Below, in pieces: positions 43,459 through 56,211 of a stretch of DNA of 64,000 bases (positions within the stretch are counted from its first letter, which is position 1; each line of letters opens with the position of its first letter). This DNA comes from Triticum aestivum. Its lineage: Eukaryota > Streptophyta > Magnoliopsida > Poales > Poaceae. The position numbers and the translations under genes are program-made. Where the stretch lies: the NCBI RefSeq assembly GCF_018294505.1, contig NC_057809.1, positions 136,746,979-136,810,978 on the forward strand, given 5' to 3'. The notes beneath the pieces are model-generated. The model was given only the letters and a program-made list of their open reading frames with translations. It searched no databases and was not told where the DNA came from.

Positions 43459-45587
43459 TTGTTGGAGGAGTTGCAATCTTTTCCGATCCGAATCATCATG
43501 GTTTCCGGCGGAGTTTTGGTGGAGGGCCGCAATATCTGTCTCGACGCGCTCACGTTCATCGCCGACGACTTCGCTTGGCTTCAGGAGGCTCCGCTCGACG
43601 TGGACGCGCTCCCTGTCCATGGGGCGATGCACTTTCGCGCGTGCGCCCGCGGCATCCTTTTGCGGCAACCGTCGACCCACTATCGGTCGGCTCCTGTGCT
43701 GTTCTCCCTCCCTGTTTCCCGCCGGCGCAAGCGCTCCGGCCAGTCGAGACTTTAGCGGTGGGTGAGACACGCGGTGGCACGCCAGTCGGCCACCCCTCAA
43801 GTCGCGGCGATCGAGCCCGACGAATCCGTCTACGGCCTGTTTGATCTGTCGACTGGCTCTACAGAGACCGCATCTGAGTGCGACAGCAGTGATCCGGCGG
43901 CGGAGGTTCTGATGGTCGATGGACCACCCAGTCCTCCCGGTTTTCCCCGCACCGACGGGGGCGCGGGTGGAGGCGACCCGTCGCGTCCCCATGAGGAATA
44001 TCTCCCCGAGTCTCTCACGTCGTTGCAGAGAGAAGAACTTCGTCGCTGGAACATGGATGCGCTGCACACTCCTATCGTCGGAGAAACCCCCGAGGCTCGT
44101 GCCTTGGAGGACGCACGCCTGGCAAACTTGGTCGAGCGCACTCGACTGGAGAATCTCCAGCGAGCACTCGACGAGCGTGCGCGACAACGGGTTCCCGAAT
44201 CCAGTCGACGTCAGCTCTTCCCACCCCTGCAGGTATATCGAACTCCGATTCAGAACTTAGCAGCTGCGGCCCGTATAGCAGAGTCGATTCAGCCTTCCCA
44301 GTCGGAGGCTGGCAGAGGCTTGTTGCAGATCGGAGTGTTACTCCGGGCAGTAGGAGATCAGAATTCCGCTGTTTTCAGTCGCGGAACAGGATTCACAGCA
44401 GATCCGTTGCTGCAGACACAGTCCAGTCAGCTCATAGCCCAAGATCGCCCCCGAGGCGTGAGGGACGTGGGGACCGGCGTAATCAGTACGGGAACCGTGA
44501 GCAATATGATCACCGATTCGATCGTAATGATCGATGTAGAGTGCCCACCCCTCCCCCGAGGAGCGGGTCGTATGCGCCTCGGTAGCAGGATGACAGGCGC
44601 CCTCGTAGTGTTGGGCGAAGGATTCCAGTCGACTCCAGGGAGCCAGGCTTTGATGCGCGATCCATTCTCGTTCAAGGTTTGGTCGACAGGGACAAAGCTC
44701 ACCAAGAAGGTCACAACAGAGATGCACCTACCAGCAGCAGAGCACATGTTTTGGGGCCAGAGTGCTTTAGTAGAGCCATCAGGGCCGCTGTGATTCCTCC
44801 CAACTTCAGGTTGGCGACTGGAGTCAGCAAGTTCACTGGTGAGTCCAAGCCCGATACTTGGCTTGAAGACTACCGAGTGACCGTACAGATTGGCGGCGGC
44901 AATGATGAAGTGGCCATGAAGCACCTGCCTCTCATGTTGGAGGGCTCGGCCAGAGCGTGGCTAAACCAGTTAGCACCCAGCAGCACTTACACTTGGGAAG
45001 ATCTCGCCCGAGTGTTTGTCACCACATTTGAAGGAACATGCAAGCGACCGGCAGGGCTGACGGAACTGCGGTCTTGCGTGCAGAAGCCGAATGAAACTTT
45101 GAGGGATTACATCCAGAGATGGATCACGTTACATCACATGGTAGAGAATGTGCCTGACCACCAAGCAGTCTGTGCCTTCAAAGAAGGCGTCAAGTACAGA
45201 GAACTAAATCTGAAATTCGGTCGGACCGGAGATATGTCTCTGAATCGGATGATGGAGATTGCCACCAAGTACGCTAATGGTGAAGATGAGGATCGACTCA
45301 GGAGTGGCAAGCTCAAGTCAGTCGCTCAAGAAACCAGAGGAAATTCCAATCAGAAACAGAAGTGGAAAGCCGAGCCAGCTGCTCCTGGGGAAGCCTTGGC
45401 CGTAACCCAAGGAAAGTTTAAAGGGAAACCCAAAGGACCTTGGAACCCCAAGAAAGTTAAAGATCAGGACGGAAATGATGTGTTGGACTTGCCATGTCTC
45501 GTCCACACCAAGAAAGATGAAGAGGGTAATTTTATTTACCCGAAAGATACCACTCGACAGTGTCGACTCTTGATCCAGCAGTTCTAG
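43459..45587 (+). pseudogene. Gag of element C, broken
   Basis: N-terminal frame 43459-43755 ends in TAG at 43753; the same frame resumes at 43762 and is lost near 44400. The gag core is open from 44679 to 45587: KFTGESKPDTWLEDYRVTVQ, AMKHLPLMLEGSARAWLNQL, WEDLARVFVTTFEGTCKRPA and LRDYIQRWITL are the usual retrotransposon gag motifs. It ends in a lysine-rich region and shifts frame into protease near 45560-45587. Gag would assemble the particle; here it has one stop and at least two frameshifts. Confidence 0.75.
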
Positions 45588-48500
45588 GCAAGCAGCCCAA
45601 AGATAAGGAAAAGGTGTCGGACAAAGTTGAGGACAAGGAAGATAGTGACGATGGATACCCCCGGGTCAATTCCACCCTGATGATTTTTGCTGATGTTGAA
45701 AGCAAAAGTCGACTGAAAGTTATCAACCGAGAGGTGAATATGGTTGCTCTGGCGACACCCAGTTATCTAAAGTGGTCTCAGACTGCCATAACATTCGACC
45801 GGTCCGATCACCCAACGCACATCGCCACCCCTGGGAGGCAAGCTTTGGTGGTCGACCCAGTTGTTGAAGGCACTCGACTGACCAAAGTCTTGATGGATGG
45901 TGGCAGTGGTTTGAACATATTATATGCTGAGACGTTCAAAGGGATGGGCATTCCGATGTCCAGACTCAGTACCAGCAACATGAGTTTCCATGGAGTCATT
46001 CCTGGGAAGAAGGCTGAATCACTCGGCCAGATTGCTCTTGATGTGGTTTTCGGTGATTCCAAGAATTACCGCAAAGAAAAGTTGATGTTTGAAGTTGTAG
46101 ACTTCCAGAGTGCCTATCACGCTATTTTGGGCAGGCCAGCTTATGCACGCTTCATGGCCCGACCATGTTACGTGTATCTCAAATTGAAGATGCCTGGCCC
46201 CAAAGGTGTGATCACTATTACGGGCAATCGGAAGAAAGCGGAAGAATGTTTTCAGAAAGGTTCAAAGATCACTGATGCTCAGATGGCAGTGGTGGAGCTG
46301 CAGGAATACCAGAAGACTGCAGACCCGAGTGATTTGTTGTGAGCCAAGAAGCCCGCTACAGAATCAGTTTTTCAGTCGTCTGGCGAAACGAAGACAGCTC
46401 ACATCCACCCGACCGATCCCAGCGCTGCTCCAACTCATATCTCAACAACACTCGACTCCAAATAGGAAGAAGCACTCATCCAGTTCCTCCGTGAGAACTG
46501 GGACATTTTTGCATGGAAACCTTCTGACATGCCGGGTGTTCCCAGGGAGCTGGCTGAGCACCGCCTAAGAGTCGACTCAAAAGTAAAACCTGTCAAGGAA
46601 CATCTCCGACGGTCCGGCGTCCAGAAGAGAAAGGCCATTGGTGAGGAGGTGGCTTGGCTCTTAGCAGCGGAGTTCATCCGAGAAATCTACCACTCTGAGT
46701 GGCTCGCCAACGTTTTCATGGTCCCCAAGAAGGACAAGTCACTTCGCATGTGCATTGACTTTAAACATATCAATCGGGCCTGCCCAAAAGATCATTTTCG
46801 TCTCCCCCGCATTGATCAGATAGTCGACTCGACTGCGGGATGTGAGCGACTATCTTTTTTAGACGCCTATTCTAGGTACCATCAGATCCGTCTGTATGGA
46901 CCTGACGAGATCAAAACAGCTTTCATCAGTCCATTCGGGTGCTTCTGTTATGTTACCATGCCGTTCGGCCTCAAGAATGTCAGAGCCACATTCATGAGGA
47001 TGATTCAGAAGTGTTTGCTCACTCAAATCAGTCGGAATGTGGAAGAATACATGGATGACATTGTGGTCAAGTCACGGAAGGGTTCCGGCCTGCTGGCTGA
47101 CCTTGCTGAAACCTTTGCCAACCTCAGGAGGTATGATATCAAGCTTAATCCATCAAAGTGCACATCCGGAGTTCCTGGCGGAAAATTACTCGGTTTTCTC
47201 GTTTCTGAATGGGGAATCGACGCCAATCCAAAAAAGGTCGGTACTATACTCTGAATGAAAATTCTTGTGCGAGTGCACGACGTCCAGAAGCTTACTGGTT
47301 GCTTGGCTGCTTTAAGTCGATTCATATCTCGTCTTGGTGAAATGGCATTGCCTCTTTACCAATTGATGAAGAAGTCCGACAAGTTCGAGTGGACTCCCGA
47401 AGCTGATGCAGCGTTTGCAGACCTCAAAGCTCTGCTCTCCACCCAGCCGGTGCTTGCTGCCCCAATCAGCAAGGAGCCTTTGCTGCTTTACATCGCAGCC
47501 ACGGGACAAGTCGTCAATACGGTACTTACGGTCAAGCGGGAAGAAGAAGGAAAAGCCTTCAAAGTTCAGCGCCCAGTATATTATATTTCTGAAGTTTTGA
47601 CCCCGTCGAAGCAAAGATATCCTCATTATCAGAAGCTTGTATATGGGATTTATATGAACACAAAGAAAGTTGCTCACTACTTCTCTGATCATTCCATTAC
47701 AGTCATCAGTGACGCTCCATTGTCAGAGATCCTGCACAACAGAGATGCAACTGGTCGAGTGGCAAAATGGGCGATTGAACTCCTTCCTCTAGATATCAAG
47801 TTTGAGGCAAAGAAGGCTATCAAGTCCCAGGCAATAGCAGATTTCGTCGCCGAGTGGATTGAACAGCAACTGCCGACTCGGGTTCACTCGGAGCATTGGA
47901 CCATGTTCTTCGACGGTTCCAAAATGCTGAATGGTTCCGGTGACGGGGTTGATCTCCCCCTGAGGAGATAAGCTCAGATATGTTCTTCAAATCCACTTTG
48001 ATTCCTCCAATAACGAGGCAGAATATGAAGCACTTTTATATGGGTTGCGCATGGCCATTTCACTCGGCGTCCATCGCCTCATGGTCTATGGCGACTCAGA
48101 TTTGGTGGTTAATCAGGTGATGAAGGAATGGGACGTCAGAAGTCCAGCCATGACTGGTTATTGCAATGCAGTGAGAAAGCTGGAGAAGAAATTCGAGGGG
48201 TTAGAGCTTCATCACATACCCCGACTGAAAAATCAGGCGGCTGATGATTTGGCAAAATAGGTTCCAAAAGAGAAGCCATTCCCAGCAATGTGTTTTTGGA
48301 ACACATCCACACACCATCAGTTCAGGAGGATCCCTTCACTGAAGAGGCCCCGCAGCCAAAAAGTGCCACGGATCCGACTGAAGTTGAAATTCCAGCTGTG
48401 GTCGACCTGATCATGGAAGTCTTGGTCATCACTCCCGACTGGACAGTACCGTATGTCGCGTACATTCTAAGGAAAGAACCCCCAGAGGATGAAGAAGAGG

Positions 48501-49672
48501 CTCGATAGATCGTCCGTCAATCCAAGGCCTTTACAGTCATAAAGGGACAGTTGTATAGAGAAAGCACGACTGGAGTCAGTCAGAAGTGTATAACACCAGA
48601 AGAAGGTCAGATGATCCTTGACGATATCCACTCGGGGACCTGTGGTCATCATGCGTCCTCTCGGACCATTGTGGCTAAAGCATACCGAGCGGGATTTTAC
48701 TGGCCAAGGGCCAATGAAATGGCAAAAGAGATAGTCGACAAATGTGAAGGATGTCAGTATTACTCCAATATGTCGCACAAGCCCGCGTCAGCTCTGAAAA
48801 CCATTCCACTCGTCTGGCCCTGCGCTGTTTGGGGGTTGGACATGGTTGGACCACTGAAAACAGGCAGGAGCGGCTTCACTCATGTGCTAGTAGCAGTCGA
48901 CAAGTTCACCAAATGGATTGAAGCTAAGCCTATCAAGAATCTTGATGCTTGCACTGCTATCAGTTTCATCAGAGAGTTGATATTCAGATATGGAGTTCTG
49001 CACAGCATCATCACTGACAATGGGTCAAACTTCAATTCCGACAAATTCAGGGCCTTTTGCGCCTCTCAGGGCACACGAGTCGACTATGCTTCGGTCGCTT
49101 ACCCTCGGTCGAATGGACAGGCGGAAAGAGCAAACGGCCTAATTCTCAAAGGACTGAAACCTCGATTGATGCGCGATCTCAAGCACGCAGCAGGTGCATG
49201 GGTCGACGAGCTTCCATCAGTTCTTTGGGGATTGAGGACGACCCCGAACCGATCGACCAGAAGAACCCCATTCTTTCTGGTCTACGAAGCCGAAGCAGTC
49301 TTGCCGAGTGACATGCTTCACAACACCCCTCGAGTCGAGCTCTACTCTGAAGAAGAAGCAGAACAAGCCCGGCAGGACGCAGTCAACCTCCTGGAAGAAG
49401 AAAGAGAAATGGCCATGATCCGATCGACCATCTATCAGCAAGACTTGCGTCGATTCCATGCCAGAAATGTGAAGAGTCGAGCCTTCCAAGAAGGAGACTT
49501 AGTCCTCCGCGTGGATCAGCAAAAACCACACAAACTCGCTCCTACTTGGGAAGGCCCCTTCATAGTCACCAGAGTCCTCCACAATGGAGCGTACCACCTC
49601 TACAATGTCAATCGCCAGATTGATGAGCCACGAGCCTGGAATGCGGAGCTACTCCGCCCCTTTTATACTTGA
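45560..49672 (+). pseudogene. Pol (protease, RT, RNase H, integrase) of element C, several stops
   Basis: Protease: LMDGGSGLNILY near 45895. RT (46529-47254): FMVPKKDKSLRMCIDFKHIN, SFLDAYSRYHQIRL, VTMPFGLKNVRATF and the catalytic YMDD near 47050. RNase H: TMFFDGSK near 47905, NEAEYEALLYGLRM near 48015, GDSDLVVNQV near 48090. Integrase (open 48551-49672): an H-H-C-C zinc segment (HSGTCGHHASSRT...CEGCQYY) and the D,D,E triad in GLDMVGPL, ITDNGSNF and GQAERANG. Protease, RT and integrase share one frame with stops at 46340, 46463, 47252 and 48506. RNase H shifts frame near 47945 and back near 48260. No chromodomain is seen, as expected for Tat. Gene order PR-RT-RH-IN is Gypsy. Confidence 0.85.
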
Positions 49673-49674
49673 AT

Positions 49675-50364
49675 TCTCACTCGGATGAGATGTAATAAGA
49701 AAAAACTCCTGTAGTTTATTTATCAAAGACAAGAGCGTTATAATTTTCCCAGCGATTATTATAATTTTTGTTTGCGTAAGAAATCCCCCAGTGGGTGTCT
49801 TAGCTGTGAATCCGCTTCGCCTAAGTTTTTTAAAAAAATCCTACCGAGTGGAGAGCAATCCTCCCACTCGGGGGCTTAGTTGCGAACCCGTTTCGCCTAA
49901 GTATTTAAAAATCCTACCGAGTGGAGAGCAATCCTCCCACTCGGGGGCTTAGCTGCAGTCCAGTACTCCCCTAAGTCTTCTCATTCGGAGACTTAGCTGC
50001 AGTCCGGCACTCGCCTAAGTTTGAAAAAATCCTGTCGAGTGGAGAGCAATCCTCCCACTCGGGGGCTTAGCTGTAGTCCAGTACTCGCCTAAGTCTTCTC
50101 ACTCGGAGACTTAGCTGCAGTCTGGCACTCGCCTAAGTTTGAAAAAACCTGTCAAGTGGAGAGCAATCCTCCCACTCGGGGACTTAGCTGCAGCCCAGTA
50201 CTCGCCTAAGTTTTCTCACTCAGTGACTTAGCTGCAGTCCGGCACTCGCCTAAGTTTGAAAAAAATCCTGTCGAGTGGAGAGCAATGCTCCCACTTGGGG
50301 GCTTAGTTGCAGCCCAGTACTCGCCTAAGTTTTCTCACTCGAAGACTTAGCTGCAGTCCGGCGC
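49675..50364. repeat. 118-bp tandem array of element C, left part
   Basis: Units start TCGCCTAAGTTTGAAAAA at 50011, 50129 and 50246 (periods 118 and 117). Each unit is made of two related halves containing CTCCCACTCGGGGGCTTAGC and CACTCGGAGACTTAGCTGC. Irregular first units begin near 49790. The array continues at 59699 after the nested element. Confidence 0.9.
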
Positions 50365-51319
50365 TATCGGATTTCGGGTTCCGGCAGACCCGTGAGGTTC
50401 GAACACTAGGGTGCGCGCGGAGATTTCGCCTCCTACCTCCCTGCACCCCTCCGCCACGCTAGGATCAAAGCTACGAAAAGAACAACACGAGGGACACAGG
50501 GTTTATACTGGTTTGGGCCACCGTTGTGGTGTAATAACCTACTCCAGTGTGTGGTGTGGTGGATTGCCTCTTAGGCTGATGATAATGGACAGTACAAGGG
50601 AGAACAGACTCGCGAGGGTCTGTTCTTGGCTGGGGCGATGAACTGCTGGGAGGAGTTCAGCCACCTTTCTCTATCTCTCTCTCTCTCTTTACCACCTCTC
50701 TACTTGTCGAGTCCTTGGAGGAGACTGAGCCCCACCCCTGCTACGCGGGTGGCCGGTCCTATTTATAGTGGCCCTGGTCCTCTCCCCAAATATTGAGCGG
50801 GAAGGGAGCCAACAATGGCGGGCTAATTTGAAGGGGGACAGCAAGTATCAGATATCCTGACAAAAGTAGACTTCGCCTGCGCAAAGCTCTGGTGATGACG
50901 CCATCTTGGGCTCCACGGTGACCTTCGTCTCGTAGTCCTCCTGGTCTTGGTCTCGTTGCACCGAAACGGCAACCTTTGCCTGATGCCTCGGTACTCCCCG
51001 GCTGCGCTTGCCCCCTTTGCACCAAAGAGGAAAGGAGGATGTTGCGCGGGCTAGCACCCGCCTGGCACCCTGAGTCGTCATGGCTTGCGTCACGGGCACC
51101 TCGTGAGGTACTCCGCCTTGATCTCTCCGCCTCCTCGTGAACCAGCCTGACGAGGTCATGCCTCAGGAAGCCCCGTGTCGTCCACCCCGCGAGGCTTGGC
51201 CCCTCGCGAGGGTCTTGAGTTTGTGTTGGTGAAGATGGGCCGTGCTGGGCCCCCCTTTGAGCCACGCCGCAGGCCGCAGGCAGGCAAGTCTGGGGACCCC
51301 CGTTCCCTGAACACCGACA
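50365..51319 (-). repeat. LTR of B2 (3' LTR in element orientation)
   Basis: 955 bp. It starts TATCGGATTTCGGG (TG mutated to TA) and ends GAACACCGACA. Minus-strand TATA (CTATAAATAGG) is near 50760. Confidence 0.9.
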
Positions 51320-51599
51320 GTAGCCCCCGGGCCCATGGCGCGCCCAGACTTGGCCGTGTAGGGAGGCGGAAGGGCAAGGGCGAAGCGCTGCGGGCCCTAA
51401 CAGCCTGCGGCCTTGGGCGCCGCATGGCGGTTGACTGGACGTGGGCACCTTAGCAGCCGCGCGAGTTGATAAGAGAGTGGCGTCCGCCTAGGCCCTTCTT
51501 CTTGCTTCCCCCGGTTGCCGTTCAGATCCCCTTTCCTGCGCTTCTTCTCCCTTCCTCCGAAATCTCCAGATCTGCTCTGACCGTGCGACCCAGGAAGCC
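51320..51599 (+). other. Leader of the B2 accessory gene
   Basis: Starts GTAGCCCCCGGGCCC at the LTR edge, a junction shared with B1. No open frame. Confidence 0.5.
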
Positions 51600-54089
51600 A
51601 TGGCGCCTCGCCAGCCCCCAGCCGCAGCTTGGTACTCGTCTGCCCTGGACCCGCCGAACGTGTCGGAGGCGGGCCTTGCCCGGTTGCGCCGGATAGCGAC
51701 GGCGCGAGGCATCGACGGGGCGAAGGTGTTCAAGGCCGGGTCCGCCACCTCTGAGGGTCAGAGGAGCACCTTCTATCCACTCTTCATAAGCGCCATTGTC
51801 GCTGGCCTGGTGCCTCCCTTCTCTGAGTTCTTCTTCTCTGTCCTCCGCCATTACAAGCTGCAGGCTCTGCATCTCCATCCCAACTCCGTCCTTCTCCTTG
51901 CGATCTTTGCTTATTATTGCGAGGCCCACGTTGGGGTGCAGCCCTCAGTGGCCTTGCTGCGCCACTACTTCTCCCTCCGGACCTCTCGCGGTCCTGCTTC
52001 CACGTGCACGAGCTTCGTCGCGTACGGTGGCGCCATTGCCATCTCGAACTCTGGGAAGAGGATCGAGGGCTTCAGGAGCAAGTGGGTCTTGGTGGACACT
52101 GAGCGCATCCACCCTCGGCTGATCTTGCCCACCGAGCAGCCCACAAGCTCCAGCAACTGGGGTCGAGCGGAGCTCACGGATCCCCGCGCGAAGATGGTGT
52201 TGGAGAAGATGGACGCGGATCTGAGGCCGGCCGACATGGCGGCGGCGAAGCTGACCGGTGCGTCGTTGCTGAGGGAGTTCCTGGAGCACCAGCTGGCTCC
52301 GCTTCGGCAGTACTCGCTACCAATGTGGAGGCCCCGTCCGAGCCCCGCGACCTGGGCCGACGGAGACTTGGTCGCGGTTCTCCAATCTCTGGTCGGGGGC
52401 AATGTGGCGAGGTTGGAGGGCGCTCCTACGCCCTTGTTCCTCCGCGATGACTGGGAGCGGGTAGTGAAGTCCATGCCCGTATTAAACGGGGAAGGGCCCG
52501 TGCCCCTGGAGGCTCCCGAGGGACCGGTGGACGTGCCCTCCGGCGACTCCAGCGAAGAGGAGGAAGGAGGGGAGCGCGGAAAAGGGCCTGACTCTGAGGC
52601 GACTGACGGAGAGTCGAGGGCTCCCCTCCCCCGACGTAGGTCCCGCGGTCTCCGCCTCTCTCCGAACGATGACGACGAGGAGGACGGCGAAGACGACGAC
52701 GAGCAGGACGGCAGGAGCTCGCCCCCGATCCCGAAGAAGGACAGGACCGGGCTAATCTCCCGCGGGTCTCCCCCGGCCCCGGGGCGAACCGCAGACGCAC
52801 CTTCCGCCTCCAAGCTTCCCGAGGTTGACCCTTCCAGCCGGCTTTCAGGCTTCAAATTTGGCCGGAGGCTGCTTGAGCTCACTGGCGACGACTTGTAAGC
52901 GTTCGATTCTTGTCTTTATCTCTTGCTCTGCTTCTGAGGCTTGACGTCCGCGTCTTTGGATAGGTTGGCGCCCGCAGCAAAGAAGTCAAAGGGGGCTCTT
53001 GAGGTTTCATTCATGATGGCGCCCCTAAAGGAAGGTGACCGCAACGCACAAGCTTCTCCCGCCCGGTCATCCTCGCGGGGTCTGACTGAGCCGGCTGGGG
53101 CGAGCTCAGCCCCCACGGCCCAAGTGGCTCCCGAGGTGCTCCCGTCTACCGCCACTGCTACAGCTGTTAGCGCGAGGCAGACTCCGCCTCAGGATGCTGC
53201 GGCCGTGCTGCCGCCTTCTCCTCCTACTCCACCGGCTGCTATCTCCCCGACTCCTTCCGCCGTCCTGGACCGCGCTGTTGCTGAGTTGGACTGGCTGCGG
53301 CAGGATCTTCTCGGCGCCGACCCCCGCCTGGTGGCCGGGCGCTTGGAGCTGGTTTCTGGATGGGTTCGCTCCGATGCTTCAATTCGGGCGGCGCTGGTCC
53401 AGGCCTCGACGGCATGCGACGAGGAGAAGCAGGCCGTCCTTGAGGCAAAGGCTGCTCGCGATGCAGCCCTGGGAGAGGTGGTCGACGCCCGTGGTCGCTG
53501 TAAGGTGCTGGAGGACGAGCTGCAGGGCCTGCGGGATCAGCTCGCGAAAGAAGTTCGCCTTCGCCAAGAGCAGGAAGAGGACGTGAAGGCTCGCGAGGCG
53601 GTCATCAAGGGCCGGGAGGCCAAGCTCAAGAAACGCCGCGACCGCCTAGGCGCGCTGGAGCAGCAATTGGGGGCGAGGAAGGCCGAGCTGGACGACAAGG
53701 CCCTGGTCCTCGCCGAAGACCACGCGGCCTTCACGGAGCTGGAGGCGAAGGCTCGCTCCTTGCTGAGGACGCTTTACGACAGCGGCCTGGAGAGCCCGCT
53801 GGCCGGCGCCGAGGACGGCCCCGCCAAGCTGCTTCCCTTCTTGGTCCACGCTCTTGAAGATGTCGCCCTTGGCCTCGGCCCCACGGCCGAGGCCGAGGCA
53901 CGTGTTCTGTCTTCTGCAGCACTGACGCGGGTTCTCACCCACATCCACCTTCGCGATCCCGGGTTCGACCTTGACAGCATGCTGGAGCCCGTGAGCGGCC
54001 AACGCACGGCGGCTGCTGCCGAGGCCGTGAAGGGTCGCGCAGAGGCTCTGCTGGGGAAGTTCCGTGCCTTCAGCACCAAGCCGGAGTGA
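51600..54089 (+). CDS. Antisense accessory gene of B2 (PF04195-like), two exons, open
   Basis: Exon 1 51600-52894 (donor TT|GTAAGC) and exon 2 52964-54089 (acceptor TTGGATAG) join in frame to 807 codons. Residues about 60-230 are the 'putative gypsy-type transposon' domain (STFYPLFISAIVAGLVPPFS, LHPNSVLLLAIFAYYCEAHV, SKWVLVDTERIHPRL). Then come an acidic stretch (DDDEEDGEDDDEQDG, about residue 360), an S/P/A-rich linker, and a coiled coil of about 150 residues (EDELQGLRDQLAKEVRLRQE, GREAKLKKRRDRLGALEQQL) with a helical C-terminal domain (LLPFLVHALEDVALGLG). It lies opposite to gag-pol. No enzymatic motif is visible; a DNA-, chromatin- or particle-binding scaffold is conceivable but unproven. 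It is the only fully open gene in this element. Confidence 0.75.
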
Positions 54090-55665
54090 GGCGCCATCGA
54101 CCCCGCTGCTCCGTGAGGCGAACCCATGCCGCGCCGCTCCCCCGCCGTCAAGTGACTCCGTCGTGGCTCCTGTCCTGCTTTTGATTCCTGCACATGTATC
54201 ATGCCTCGGGGAGGCGTTTAAACTTGCGCATGATACTGGGATAACAGTGTGGACTGTAATATTTGCTTTCGAATTCCTTTGCAATTTGTGCTTTTCCTTC
54301 CTACTTGCTTACGTTCTACGCCGGCAGAGCCCGGCCCCGCGCATACCTCACCCAGCAATAGCCCCGACCGGAAACCAGGACGGGACCAAGGAGTGAGGGG
54401 CTACGTGACAAGTTAGGCCCCTGAGTCGCAATGCTCAGGAGTCCCCCTTGGCGCATGAACAACAAGTAGGGAGGTGTGATGTGGGTGGATCCACCGTTCT
54501 ATGTCTGCAGAGCCCGGCCACGCGCGTACCTCACCCAGCAATAGCCCCGACCGGAAACCAGGACGGGACCAAGGAGTGAGGGGCTACATGACAAGTTAGG
54601 CCCCTGAGTCGCGATGCTCAGGAGTCCCCCTTGACGCTCAAACGGCCTTCATACCTTGGCTCCGCTCGGGTAGAGGCGCGCGACGAACCAGGCCCGTGGG
54701 GACCTGGCTGGGCGGCGTGCGTCTGGGCGTGACCCTGGCGCAGCCCCCGTGCCCAGCCCCCTCGCGCGGCACTCCCGAGGGGAGGCGTTGCGATGAGGCT
54801 AGACACTGAGCACTGGGCTCCCTGAGGTTGATGCGGCCCGGAGGCCACCCTCAGTTGTTTATCACCAGCGCGGAGCATAGCGCTTCCGTATGAGTACGGG
54901 CATAGCCGCTCCTCGGCAGTGTCGTCAGCCAGCGCGGAGCATGGTGCTTCCACTGGTGCGTGGGAGAGGGCCCCCCTCCGGGAGGAGCCCCCGGGGCGTG
55001 TACAGCCCCGCCCTGACACGTGGCTGGCACGGTAGGGCCTGGTGAGGTGTATCTGGGCACCCGTGAGCCAGCGCGGGACTCACGGGGCCCTACCTCTAGG
55101 CGGGTTGCGCCTGGCACTGGGCCTTATCTTGTGTTGTGTCCCTGCAAGTTCGGTTAGATGCATGCACTCTACGTCCTCGGGTCCCGGCCCTCGAGCTGGT
55201 CTCAGCCGTCGCAGGTATGCCAGGTCGTGATGCCGTGGTCAAGGCCAGAGGGTGAGGGCTGGAGAGCCAGTAAGAGCCCTGAGTCGCGATGCTCAGGTAC
55301 CCTCCCCCCCCTTTAACGTGCAAGCGGTCAACATGGAGAAAAGGAGGCGCCATGGACCGGCATCAAATAATCAAGCATGGCAGTTCTAACGCATAACCGG
55401 AAATGAGCGCAAATGGGGTACATGCCGCTGAGCCTGGCCCGAGCGGCTTGGGGATCATGCAGCCCGAGGGGTGCCCCCAACAAGGTAAGCTAACGACGCG
55501 AAATGAAAGGGATATACGCCTCAGGGACGGACCCACGCGGCCTGGGAATAATGAAGCCCTGGGGGCGCTCCTAGCTGGAAGTGAAACTTGAAAGATGTCA
55601 CCTGATGATGCTGAAGACGAAGGGGTGTTGGTGTAGCCGGCTCGGTGGGCTGCGGAAGCCGATCC
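54090..55665. other. Non-coding spacer of B2 with direct repeats
   Basis: It contains two copies of a unit of about 184 bp (GCAGAGCCCGG with ACCTCACCCAGCAATAGCCC, at about 54325 and 54510) and a partial echo at about 55265 (CCTGAGTCGCGATGCTCAGG). No gene. Confidence 0.6.
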
Positions 55666-56001
55666 TCATGAGCCCCCAGGCCCAGGGGCCTCGGGAGGCT
55701 CCGGAGGCGCTGGCGGTTCCTCGCGGGCCATCTTCATCTCTACCAGGGCTGCGGAGCACCTGGCCTCTTGCACCTCCGCGATGTCCCTCATGAGGCGCTG
55801 GTACGCGTCAGCCGCGCTCGGCAAGCCGTAAGGCATGCGAACGTAGCTGTGGGGTGGACCTCCGCAGCGCCCGACTCGCGATGGCCAGAGGCGCTCCAGG
55901 GAGGCGACTTGGTTGAGCCCTGGTACATCGACGCAGACGCGCAGCCCGCCATCCTCGCCTGAATGGGGAGCCAGTGCTGGTAGGCGGCGGGCGCCTCTCA
56001 T
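55666..56001 (-). pseudogene. Reverse transcriptase remnant of B2
   Basis: The minus-strand frame contains LRVCVDVPGLNQVASLERLW, matching the RT motif normally reading MCxDYxxLN, joined closely to YVRMPYGLPSAADAYQRLM, matching the MPFGLxNAxATYQRLM motif. The segment normally lying between them (catalytic D in LDAYSGYHQI) is largely missing, and the YxDD box is absent. An internal deletion has fused the two RT blocks; no polymerase activity is possible. Confidence 0.65.
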
Positions 56002-56211
56002 GACTCTAGACTCCTATAGCTCCTGAATGGCCTTGCTGACGAACTCCTGTGGGTCTGGATCTCCTTGCCTTGCTCCTTCTTGAGGGAAACGTGCTCTGAA
56101 ACACGCCTCCATGTGGTGCCCCAGCGCCTCCCTCGTGACCCTTGCTAGGTCGGTGGCCCTCCAGGGGAGAGCCCCCGAGCCCTGCCTGAGGTGGGCGCCG
56201 GGCGCGCTTTC

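Noticed and set aside
43556..44187. Long minus-strand frames opposite gag of element C
   Set aside because: GC-rich shadows of gag; no domain and no conservation argument.
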